This document shows, one piece after another, positions 7,691 to 15,095 of a stretch of 64,000 nt of DNA. Location: assembly GCF_041321095.1 (NCBI RefSeq), contig NZ_JBGGWE010000005.1:248001-312000 (forward strand), given 5' to 3'. The notes beneath the pieces were generated by a model that worked only from the letters and a program-made list of their open reading frames with translations, did not search any database and was not told where the DNA came from. A program made the translations under genes and the position numbers. Every line of letters begins with the position of its first letter. The first letter of the stretch is position 1. This stretch comes from Fibrella arboris (lineage in GTDB: Bacteria; Bacteroidota; Bacteroidia; Cytophagales; Spirosomataceae).

Positions 7691-8371
7691 ATGACCGCCA
7701 CCACCGATAACCCTTGCCTCAACATTGAACAGAACAGCATCGCATTTTACGAGGCGCTCCTGGCCAACTATGAGCAGGCCTGGGAATGCCTGTACATCAG
7801 TGTCTTTCGGAGTTTTATTCCGTATGCCCGGCAGCGCAGTTCCATCTCGTTCGACGATGCCCTCGACATGTTGCAGGATGGCATGGCCGAATTCGCGCTT
7901 AAGCTGAAGAATGGTAAATACGTTTTTCAGGGGAAGCCCATTGCGGCCTATGTGTTCACTGTCTGCCGCAATCAGTGGGTGAGTTTCCTGCGAAAGAACC
8001 ACATACAGAAGATCGACTTTATAGTGGGCGACGAGGCTGATACGCTGGCTGACGAGGCTGACGCGCCGCCAGCCACCTTTACGCCTGATTTACAGCCCGA
8101 CACCTGGCGAAGCAGTGAACGTACCCAGCCTTTGGCAGATAACGAGTCACTTTGGGACAGCAACGACGTAGACTGGAAGGCAGTTAGCCGGGCCTTTGCC
8201 GAGGTAGGCCACGATTGCCAGGCCATGTTGCACTGCTTCTACGTAGAAGAAAAAACGCTGGCTGAGTGCGGAGCCAGAATTGGCCTGCAGGAAAACTCCG
8301 CTAAAGTGAAGCGGTTCCGATGCGCCCAGCGCATGAAGACCCTTTACCTACAGTATAAACTAAACGATTGA
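7691..8371 (+). CDS. ECF-type RNA polymerase sigma factor, divergent to curli operon
   Basis: The 226-aa product has the two-domain plan of ECF sigma factors. Region 2 (about residues 20-105) includes SFDDALDMLQDGMAEFALKL and the DNA-contacting CRNQWVSFLRKNHIQK. An acidic linker (DEADTLADEADAPP) leads to region 4 (about 155-225), a helix-turn-helix with KTLAECGARIGLQENSAKVK and RFRCAQRMKTLYLQYK. The stop codon overlaps the next gene's ATG (TGATG), so sigma and anti-sigma are translationally coupled. Its position opposite csgA and the shared promoter boxes suggest it controls curli; that link is inference. Confidence 0.88.
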   Translation: MTATTDNPCLNIEQNSIAFYEALLANYEQAWECLYISVFRSFIPYARQRSSISFDDALDMLQDGMAEFALKLKNGKYVFQGKPIAAYVFTVCRNQWVSFLRKNHIQKIDFIVGDEADTLADEADAPPATFTPDLQPDTWRSSERTQPLADNESLWDSNDVDWKAVSRAFAEVGHDCQAMLHCFYVEEKTLAECGARIGLQENSAKVKRFRCAQRMKTLYLQYKLND

Positions 8372-9174
8372 TGGAGCTCTCCGACGAACTTCTGGAACAG
8401 ATTGGCGCCTACCTGTCGGGACGGTTAACGACCGACGAGACGGCACGCTTTGCTGCCCGTTTAGCCCAGGACCCGGCCTTACAACAGGAAGTGGCTCTCC
8501 AGCGCGAGCTTAAAGACGGCATCTCATTGCTGGTTCAAAAAGACCGCTTCAAACAAATGCACGCTGACCTTGACCGGCGTGGGCTACTACCCGGCCATAC
8601 CCACCAGGCCGACCAGCTACCAGGCAGTCAACCGGCTGGACCGGAACCGAATGTTGTTCCATGGCCTGCCCGTCGCGCAACGGTTCGGTATGGCTGGGCA
8701 GGGTGGGTTATGGCCGCATCGGTTATCCTGGCGGCTGGTGTAGGCTGGCTTGTTTATACCAGTCAGCGCGAGAAAAAAGCGGAGCTGGCTCAGAATGAAC
8801 GGGTGTTCAACGCTTTTTTTTCTGTCACGCTCAAGCCTGTCCCTCCCCTTCCAGCCGACCCCGATCGGTTGGCTGCCTCACCGGAAAATAGCCGGTCGGC
8901 ACTGGACTCAACACGATTACAGACAGCCATCCAGGGCTTACCGCGCGCTACCCTTCAACCCGTTATCACCGCGCTCAGAGCTCAGTCGACCAGTAGGTCG
9001 GGGCATTGGTCTGCCAGTGCGCAATGGTACCTGGCGTTGGCCTATCTGAAGGCGAACCAACGTACCCAGGCCCAGCCACTTTTAGAGACAATAGCCAGGC
9101 TCAATGGACACCCTTACCAGCAGGAAGCGCGTTTGCTACTCAGCCAGTTACCGCCTTCCTCAACCACCCATTAA
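8371..9174 (+). CDS. Probable single-pass membrane anti-sigma factor
   Basis: I chose the ATG at 8371, which overlaps the sigma stop, rather than the TTG three bases earlier (267 aa). The cytoplasmic N-terminus (about 1-70) is helical and resembles zinc-free anti-sigma domains: ELLEQIGAYLSGRLTTDETA then RFAARLAQDPALQQEVALQR. A transmembrane helix follows at 109-130 (WAGWVMAASVILAAGVGWLV). The outer part (about 135-267) has TPR-like helices (WYLALAYLKANQRTQAQPLL), a common layout in Bacteroidota. No HxxxCxxC zinc motif is present. The family call rests on topology and coupling with the sigma gene. Only 2 bp separate it from the protease gene. Confidence 0.75.
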   Translation: MELSDELLEQIGAYLSGRLTTDETARFAARLAQDPALQQEVALQRELKDGISLLVQKDRFKQMHADLDRRGLLPGHTHQADQLPGSQPAGPEPNVVPWPARRATVRYGWAGWVMAASVILAAGVGWLVYTSQREKKAELAQNERVFNAFFSVTLKPVPPLPADPDRLAASPENSRSALDSTRLQTAIQGLPRATLQPVITALRAQSTSRSGHWSASAQWYLALAYLKANQRTQAQPLLETIARLNGHPYQQEARLLLSQLPPSSTTH

Positions 9175-9176
9175 CC

Positions 9177-10010
9177 ATGAAGACCGTAGGGCTCACTAGT
9201 CTTCTGCTTTGGCTGCTGGTGGCTTCGGTGCTGGCTCAACCCGCGCCTGCCCCTGGCCTACTGTTCAACGATGAGGCATACGCACAGGTGTCTTATCAAG
9301 ATATTCTGAGCAAAGAGCCGCTGCCAGGTCGGGTTTCATTCGAGTCATTATGTCCGCCCGTGCAGGCGCAGGGAGCGTATGGGACCTGTGTGGGCTTCGC
9401 CTGCGGCTACTACCTACGCACCATACTGGAAGCTAAAGCCAGGCGGGTGAAAACCAGAAGGGACATCGGCAAGCTGGCCTTTTCACCCAGTTACCTGTAC
9501 GAAAAGGCCAAGGCCGATGGAGATTATGCCTGTTCAGAAGGCGTCTATCTATCCAAAGTGTTTACTGTTCTCAAAGATATTGGCAGTGTGCCATTCAATC
9601 GGTTTCCGTACCCAGCCTGTGGGCAGCAGACCAAGGCCGTTGATGCGCTGGCCGCCCGCTACCGTATTCGCGGCTATGCGCGGTTATTCAACGTGCAGGA
9701 TAGCGAGCTTAAAAAAGTCATTAACTTAAAGAAAGCACTAGCTGAAGGCGCCCCAGTGGTAGTGGGAATGGTAATTCCGCCTTCGTTCTATAGGGCTGGC
9801 CGGAGCTGGAAACCAACCCCCGCCGACAATCCACAGGATAAACAACTGCCGGGCCACGCCCTTTGCCTAATCGGATACGACGATAACCGGCTTGGGGGCG
9901 CTTTTCGGGTAGTGAATAGCTTCGGAAAGGCCTGGGCCGATGGTGGTTTCTGCTGGATCGGCTACCAGGATATGGTCCGTTTTACGCGCTATGGCTACGT
10001 AGTGAAGTAA
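9177..10010 (+). CDS. Secreted papain-family (C1) cysteine peptidase
   Basis: The ATG at 9177 starts a signal peptide (VGLTSLLLWLLVASVLAQ); longer versions of the frame run into the preceding gene. The 277-aa protein has all papain catalytic elements: oxyanion Gln65 and nucleophile Cys71 (QGAYGTCVGFACGYY), His227 (LPGHALCLIGYDD) and Asn247 (FRVVNSFGKAWADGGFCWIG). The final block is the standard NSWG(xxWG)xxGY region of C1 peptidases. There is no long propeptide, only about 45 residues before the active-site loop. It is third in the sigma/anti-sigma operon, so it may be made with the curli regulon. Possible roles are processing of curlin or adhesins, or cleavage of the anti-sigma ectodomain; neither is shown by sequence. 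Confidence 0.88.
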   Translation: MKTVGLTSLLLWLLVASVLAQPAPAPGLLFNDEAYAQVSYQDILSKEPLPGRVSFESLCPPVQAQGAYGTCVGFACGYYLRTILEAKARRVKTRRDIGKLAFSPSYLYEKAKADGDYACSEGVYLSKVFTVLKDIGSVPFNRFPYPACGQQTKAVDALAARYRIRGYARLFNVQDSELKKVINLKKALAEGAPVVVGMVIPPSFYRAGRSWKPTPADNPQDKQLPGHALCLIGYDDNRLGGAFRVVNSFGKAWADGGFCWIGYQDMVRFTRYGYVVK

Positions 10011-11642
10011 TCAGTGGGCCGCCTGGGTGGCAATCTGGATCTGGTCTTCAATCGCGTTAGTCCCGTCCTCTGCGCAGGTAATGGCCTTCATCATTTCCGA
10101 AATGGAGCCTACCAGTATCGTGTATCCGTTTTCAGAACGGGCATAAAACGTTGCATTGGGCGTCACTGCCAACGGACAAAAGGGCGCGTCGGCGGCATAG
10201 GCCAGCAGGTATTCCATGCCAAAGGGAGCAGCACAGATGAACGATACGCCGGGAACCAAGCGGACGTATTGATTCTCCTGGCCGGGCTTAATCTCGACGT
10301 CGTTTTCGAGCAGGGTTTTTGTGCCATCGGCCAATACATAGACTAGACGCACATGGCAGGGCCGGTTCACCTTCGCTTCCACGATAAGCCGACTCCCTTC
10401 CAGATATACAACCCCTGCTCGACCCTTATCGGTCCGAATTGTCAGGCTCAAGGCTGCCTTTGGCAACATCGACGGCCCTTTTTGGGCATCCGCAACGTAC
10501 CCGGCGACCGTGTCCGGTCGTACTTCCTGAATTGCCGCCCGCTTATACTGTTTACCGTAGGTAGTTACCTCCGACAGGCGCTCGATGAGGTTAAGTTGTT
10601 GAATCCGATCGGCTGTCGAATAGAGCCGCTGTAAGAACGTTTCGATGGATTGTTCACCGATCAACGTCGAGTTAACGTAGGTGGCTATACGCGCCTGCTT
10701 CGTAAAGTAACTGGTCAGCCGGTTCAAAACCGCCAGCCGTTGCCCCGCTGGGCGTGTCTTATCGTTTAGCTCGTTCAGGTCACGGTTGATCAGATCGAAG
10801 CTGATGGCAGGCTGCGTTGGCATCCTATCAGCCATGTGCACTTCGTAAATAGATTGTCTCGTCCGCGTAGCCTGATGCCGGGTCAATCTGGTCTGTGTAT
10901 CCCGCAGCAGCATTTCCCAATTCGCCTGATGGTTATACTGACTGGCCAGCTCCAGCGCTTCGTCGAACGAGCGCGTGTAAAAGCTTCCAGAATCGGGATG
11001 GGCATAGGCTTGCTGCGGCGGCTGGCTGCTGGCGATAAGCACATCCCCTTTCACGTTCAGAAAAAGTGTCCGGTACGCTTCATTCAGCGAATCGTTGGCT
11101 ACCGTCAGCCCCCTGGGCATAAGCGTTTTATGGATCATGCCCCGCATATTCCCGACCAATTGGTTACAGCAGTCGCCCAGGGTGATACATAACCGGGCTT
11201 TCTTAGCTTTCAGTAGCTGATGAACCGCTACCAGAGCAGGATTTTGCTGGCTAATCGCAGCGTTTTTGTTAAGCAGCATGACCGGAAAGCGGCCCGCCCG
11301 CCGCCTGGCGTTATACCCATGCCCCGTATAGTACAGAAAGATAATATCGGTTGAGGCGGGTGCCAGGTTTCCGATTGCCTCATAGAGTCCTTTAGCGCTA
11401 AAGTTGGCCCCCTCAATAACTTGCTCGCTTAGTTTATACTGAATAGCAGCAGCTATCTGAACAAACTGCCGATGCATGGTTTCAATGTCCCGCTTGCAGG
11501 CCGTGTACAGCAGCGGATCTTCGGTATCAGCTACCAGAACAGCGTGGATGGTCTGTGCCCTGCCGGTATGCGTCAGTAAACCAAACCAAAAGGCGAAGCC
11601 AATGCAGGTCATTATGTTCAGGGAAGCGGGCGGCCTAGGCAT
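10011..11642 (-). CDS. Secreted caspase-like (C14) peptidase with C-terminal DUF4384-like domain
   Basis: The 543-aa protein starts with a secretion signal (MTCIGFAFWFGLLTHTGRAQ region; Met11 is an alternative start). The caspase-like fold spans about 32-260: IHAVLVADTEDPLLYTACKR, catalytic His108 in FLYYTGHGY, and the D-x-C nucleophile Cys159 in ITLGDCCNQL. After a helical middle comes a beta-rich domain (about 390-540) with LTIRTDKGRAGVVYLEGSRL, VNRPCHVRLVYVLADGTKTL and PGVSFICAAPFGMEYLLAYA, resembling the DUF4384 domain often fused to bacterial caspases. One base separates it from the upstream caspase gene (TGACATG). Its stop codon abuts that of the convergent protease gene with no intergenic base. 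Substrate unknown. Confidence 0.85.
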   Translation of the reverse strand: MPRPPASLNIMTCIGFAFWFGLLTHTGRAQTIHAVLVADTEDPLLYTACKRDIETMHRQFVQIAAAIQYKLSEQVIEGANFSAKGLYEAIGNLAPASTDIIFLYYTGHGYNARRRAGRFPVMLLNKNAAISQQNPALVAVHQLLKAKKARLCITLGDCCNQLVGNMRGMIHKTLMPRGLTVANDSLNEAYRTLFLNVKGDVLIASSQPPQQAYAHPDSGSFYTRSFDEALELASQYNHQANWEMLLRDTQTRLTRHQATRTRQSIYEVHMADRMPTQPAISFDLINRDLNELNDKTRPAGQRLAVLNRLTSYFTKQARIATYVNSTLIGEQSIETFLQRLYSTADRIQQLNLIERLSEVTTYGKQYKRAAIQEVRPDTVAGYVADAQKGPSMLPKAALSLTIRTDKGRAGVVYLEGSRLIVEAKVNRPCHVRLVYVLADGTKTLLENDVEIKPGQENQYVRLVPGVSFICAAPFGMEYLLAYAADAPFCPLAVTPNATFYARSENGYTILVGSISEMMKAITCAEDGTNAIEDQIQIATQAAH

Positions 11643-11643
11643 G

Positions 11644-12771
11644 TCAGTTCACGTTGAACATGAACTTCCCTCTCAGCCGCCCCTCCAGGTAAGGGGGCTG
11701 TTTAAAACCCCGGTCTTCAAGTCCCCGATCAATACGGTCGACTAACTCGAAAATATCAATGTTCGGCTGGTTCATGTGCTTTAACAGCTCGCTGGTAAAC
11801 AGGCCGTTTTCGCCATCTCCATCATACGATTGCTTACCTGGTTCAGTCGCAAAGACGATCATGGTACCCACAGCCGGCTGAACCGGGGCAAATACCGGTT
11901 CACCACTCCCCCGCCGCCAGGATCGGTACGGATTATTTCGGCACGCATCCCAAAAGACAATGTTGGTCCCTCTGGCATTGGCGTAGGTCATCCGGGCTAC
12001 GATCTGGCGTAACGGATAACACTCAAACTCCACATCAGGCTCGGCTTTGGGGTCAGCATCTACCGGTTGAACATAATTTTCGCCTCCGACCATAAGTCCA
12101 TGACCGGCATAATAAAAGAGGCCTACGGTATGAGCACCCAACTCCGTCATGAATGCATCGAACGTACGCTTCAGCTCGCGCAACGGCAGGTTTTCTTTGT
12201 AGATAACAGCAAAGCCCAATGCCGCCAACTGTTGCTTCACGGCTTTACCGTCATTGGTTGGGTTTCTGAGCGGATACCTGGTATAACTGCCGTTGGCAAT
12301 AACCAGCGCCAGCCGTTTCTGTACCGACGGCCCGGGCGGGGTCACGGCCAGCTGAGCTGAATCGGGCTGGCAGATAATGATCCTTGGCTCAGACGTACTG
12401 CTCCCGATAGCGTTGGTGACCTTCACATAAATTTCATTGGCCCCCGCCACCAATGGAATTGTCTCCGAATAGTCGATTCCCCCCTCCCGCTTGAATCCGC
12501 GCGTTTCCCGATTCAACTCAATGCCATTGCGAATGAACAGTAGCCGGGTCATGGCATCGACCGACTGTACCCGCACTTTCACCGAAACGGTAAGCCCGTG
12601 CTCGATCACCTGCTTTGCCAGTGGAACCTGCCAATTGATGATTGGTGCTGTAAGCGGCTCCTTTTTGAGTGACACCCAGTCACTACGGGCCGAACTGACC
12701 GTTGGCGGCTGGGCTGCCAGCGGCACAACCACCAGCAGGTAAAATACCAGAAGCACTACCTTATTTTTCAT
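11644..12771 (-). CDS. Secreted caspase family (C14) peptidase with N-terminal Ig-like domain
   Basis: The 375-aa protein has a signal peptide (VVLLVFYLLVVVPLAAQ), a beta-sandwich domain (about 45-135, VSVKVRVQSVDAMTRLLFIR and AGANEIYVKVTNAIGSS), and a caspase p20-like domain (about 150-370). Catalytic residues are clear: His224 in LFYYAGHGLMVGGENY and Cys277 in NIVFWDACRNNPY. The region RLALVIANGSYTRYPLRNPT plus NDGKAVKQQLAALGF is the classic start of metacaspase-like bacterial C14 domains. It is more canonical than its downstream neighbour, so the pair could be an activator/effector couple or two divergent paralogues. The 13-bp gap to the upstream gene indicates one operon. Confidence 0.9.
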   Translation of the reverse strand: MKNKVVLLVFYLLVVVPLAAQPPTVSSARSDWVSLKKEPLTAPIINWQVPLAKQVIEHGLTVSVKVRVQSVDAMTRLLFIRNGIELNRETRGFKREGGIDYSETIPLVAGANEIYVKVTNAIGSSTSEPRIIICQPDSAQLAVTPPGPSVQKRLALVIANGSYTRYPLRNPTNDGKAVKQQLAALGFAVIYKENLPLRELKRTFDAFMTELGAHTVGLFYYAGHGLMVGGENYVQPVDADPKAEPDVEFECYPLRQIVARMTYANARGTNIVFWDACRNNPYRSWRRGSGEPVFAPVQPAVGTMIVFATEPGKQSYDGDGENGLFTSELLKHMNQPNIDIFELVDRIDRGLEDRGFKQPPYLEGRLRGKFMFNVN

Positions 12772-12783
12772 AAACGTACCTGA

Positions 12784-13563
12784 TTAGAATGTAAGCTGAA
12801 CACCCACAGTCGGTGTGTTGCCAACGTACCTGATAGCAACCTGTTGCCGGGCCGCCTGCTTTTGCTTCTCGTTGTTTCGCCCCTTCAGAAACGTGTATGT
12901 CACATCGGTCAATAACAACGCCAAGGCGGTCCAGGAGGCTACCAGATAGTGGTGATGCAATCGGTTAGCCTCCGTATAATCAACCTTGTTTAGCTGACTG
13001 GTATACAGCTCATAGTGGTGATCAGACTGGCTTCTGCACACCAGGCCATACACCCAAATCCCTACATAAGCGCCTGTTATCAAAGGCCTTATCCCTATTT
13101 TTCGGTTAGGCTGTACGAAGATGGTCCCTACTCCTGGCGCCACGGCAGACAGTAGCGCATTGGCCGGGCCACCCCCAATGGTAACGGGCAACGCCAATGG
13201 CACGGGTTGGCTAACAAGCACAGTTACCCGAATGGCATCCTCCATCGTTAATCCATCAAGCCGGTAATCCCAGTAAACTGTTTTGTTTTTACCCGGCTCC
13301 ACCGCCGTGCCCACGTCTCCAGTCACGGTACGGGCGTTCAACAACCCTCGATTCCGGCTTTCGATCTGCACATATACCGAATCACGGCTGATTATTCCGC
13401 TTACATCATACTGTATCTTCACCCGGTTGGTATCCAGGTCAACCCGAATATTGGCAACCGTAACGTTTTTTTTCACCAAAGCCTGCCCAACCGCCCTGCT
13501 CTGGCATAGGCACATTGCCACCACAGCAGCAACTCGAAGCGGAAAAAAAACTGACGGGCTCAT
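12784..13563 (-). CDS. Secreted/membrane protein of unknown function in the caspase operon
   Basis: The 259-aa product has an N-terminal signal (RVAAVVAMCLCQSRAVGQA). The first half is a beta-sandwich (about 30-125) with VRVDLD-like strands and the segment KNKTVYWDYRLDGLTMEDAI, a pattern seen in Bacteroidota proteins that precede caspase or OmpA modules. The second half has two or three hydrophobic segments (NALLSAVAPGVGTIFV, LITGAYVGIWVYGLVC, SWTALALLLTDVTYTF), then a basic stretch (KGRNNEKQKQAARQQ) and a final beta strand (TPTVGVQLTF). I cannot assign a function. It overlaps the upstream LamG gene by 4 bp and lies 13 bp before the caspase gene, so it is likely a membrane partner of the caspases. 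Confidence 0.7.
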   Translation of the reverse strand: MSPSVFFPLRVAAVVAMCLCQSRAVGQALVKKNVTVANIRVDLDTNRVKIQYDVSGIISRDSVYVQIESRNRGLLNARTVTGDVGTAVEPGKNKTVYWDYRLDGLTMEDAIRVTVLVSQPVPLALPVTIGGGPANALLSAVAPGVGTIFVQPNRKIGIRPLITGAYVGIWVYGLVCRSQSDHHYELYTSQLNKVDYTEANRLHHHYLVASWTALALLLTDVTYTFLKGRNNEKQKQAARQQVAIRYVGNTPTVGVQLTF

Positions 13564-14366
13564 TGTTTATAGAGTGCACTGATTTCTGCCTGTGTGAGTC
13601 CCCGGTTGTAGATGCGGATCTCGTCCATCAACCCGTCGAAATAATTCTCGTCGTCACTGGTGTGGGCGCCAAAACGCAGGTTACCGCCCGAACACCGGTC
13701 AATCGGGTTGGTGGTCAGTTCTCTCTGCGCCATCTTCAGTTCGCCGTTGATATACAGTTTGAGTGTTTGTCCTGCAAAAACGCTGACAAAGTGATACCAC
13801 TGATTCAAGTCAAAAGTGGGGGCGTAATAAATCAGTCTGTTCTTAACGGGTTCTTCCCTGCTACAGGTGCCGTCATTGTTCACATCGACACTTATCTCGC
13901 AGCAGGCAGTAGCCGTATTGGGTGGTTTCGGCTTACTGATAAATGCGCTGTACTGCTGATTGATGTGATCCGAAAAGTTGTCTTTGTTGTAAATATGTCT
14001 GGTGGTCGTTGTGATGTCCACCACCTGATCTGCCTTTAACCAGACACTGATCGAGATGGAGTCGGGCCGTAGTTTCGTATTATCGGGGATCTCAAAATAA
14101 TCGTCGGCTCCATCGAGTTGCAGCGCCGCCTGCGCTGATCCGCTGCGATCTGGCCCGTAGGTGGCTCCGTTTATCAGTTGGCCAGTCAAGCTGTTTCCGC
14201 TCATATCCAGTGTATTTCCGTTCAATGGATAGTAAGCGATCAAGCCATTAGTGAGGCTGTCAGTCCCCACCGGCAGGTCCCATTTTTCGCAACTGCTGGC
14301 AAAAGCAAGACTGAGCAGAACAACGTACAGGCGTAGTCGTCGTGTATTTAGTGTCAACCTTTTCAT
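13560..14366 (-). CDS. LamG-domain (concanavalin-like) lipoprotein
   Basis: The 268-aa protein has a lipobox (AFASSC, Cys26), so it should be anchored in a membrane, most likely the outer one. The rest is one LamG/laminin-G-like jelly-roll: NGLIAYYPLNGNTLDMSGNS, AALQLDGADDYFEIPDN, DSISISVWLKADQ, then DLNQWYHFVSVFAGQTLKLY and YFDGLMDEIRIYNRGLT followed by QAEISALYKQ. These domains bind glycans or protein ligands or act as structural lids. It is first in the operon with the unknown protein and the two caspases, suggesting a sensing or binding subunit of a surface complex; that role is inference. Confidence 0.88.
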   Translation of the reverse strand: MKRLTLNTRRLRLYVVLLSLAFASSCEKWDLPVGTDSLTNGLIAYYPLNGNTLDMSGNSLTGQLINGATYGPDRSGSAQAALQLDGADDYFEIPDNTKLRPDSISISVWLKADQVVDITTTTRHIYNKDNFSDHINQQYSAFISKPKPPNTATACCEISVDVNNDGTCSREEPVKNRLIYYAPTFDLNQWYHFVSVFAGQTLKLYINGELKMAQRELTTNPIDRCSGGNLRFGAHTSDDENYFDGLMDEIRIYNRGLTQAEISALYKQ

Positions 14367-15095
14367 TGCAGCCCATTTAGCTTACTCAGACATCTCCTTA
14401 CTCTACTTTAGTCTAACCATCTCTTTTAGTAAAACTACTTAGACGGCTCGGTTAGCGCAATACCGGCCGCTCAATATTTACAGACAGGCCCGATTTTTAA
14501 AGCGTATCAACAGGTACATCTGCTTTGGCCGGCCCTGCAATGATAAACCGCTATACCGCTTACGGCTGCGGCTGATTGACCAGTTTTTCCCGATCCTGGT
14601 TGCGCGGGTGGCAACTTCGGCCTGACTTACTTACCGGGGTAAGTTGTACAACTAATTTCACCTGTGATGCCGCTTACTCGGACGCCGCCGACTCAACTGC
14701 CAATCCGGCCACGTACCTGGCCACCAACCTGCTCCTGCTGGCGGGCGAGAACAAGTCTACCCTAAGCGCGGGCATCTGCTTACGGGCCACAAGTGGACTT
14801 TGGTACAATTCTTGAGAAGTATGATAGTTTTAAAAAAATTAATACTGAGCATTTATTCTACTAGTCAAGTGTGCTATAATTTTTTAGCTATTTTTTCTAT
14901 AATAAAAAATTTGCCAAAGTATCATCTCTATTACATACAATTAATAATCAGGCTGTTACCGAACAAATAGTATACTGATTTAAAATAATCATAAATACAC
15001 TGACTTCGTTCACTACCGCTTATTCCACCAAAATGGCGCCAGGATTGCGTAGGCTGATCGCATAAATACCTATCTAGCTGCGAAACCATCTGGTC
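14367..15095. other. 729-bp intergenic region: decayed repeat fragment and AT-rich leader
   Basis: No intact gene is visible. The left part holds the divergent upstream region of the LamG operon. The centre holds a decayed SdrD-B repeat fragment (14678-14782). From about 14815 the sequence becomes strongly AT-rich up to the adhesin start, unlike the GC-rich genes around it. The last 30 bases before the ATG are conserved with the leader of the second giant adhesin (21968-21997). Confidence 0.6.
14678..14782 (+). pseudogene. Remnant of an SdrD-B-type adhesin repeat
   Basis: One frame reads SDAADSTANPATYLATNLLL then LAGENKSTLSAGICL. It aligns without gaps to the end of the SdrD-B repeats of the next gene (SDTADSDANPLTGRTQSVTL then APGENNPTLDAGFYL). 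Just before it, CTTNFTCDAAY resembles NNFTYDAAYFQ of repeat 1. There is no signal peptide, no extended frame and no C-terminal domain, so this is a relic of a lost or truncated copy. Confidence 0.6.

Noticed and set aside
10011..12771. Caspase pair as a phage-defence module
   Set aside because: Both have secretion signals and sit with a LamG lipoprotein; no nucleotide-sensing, NLR-like or effector pore genes are adjacent.
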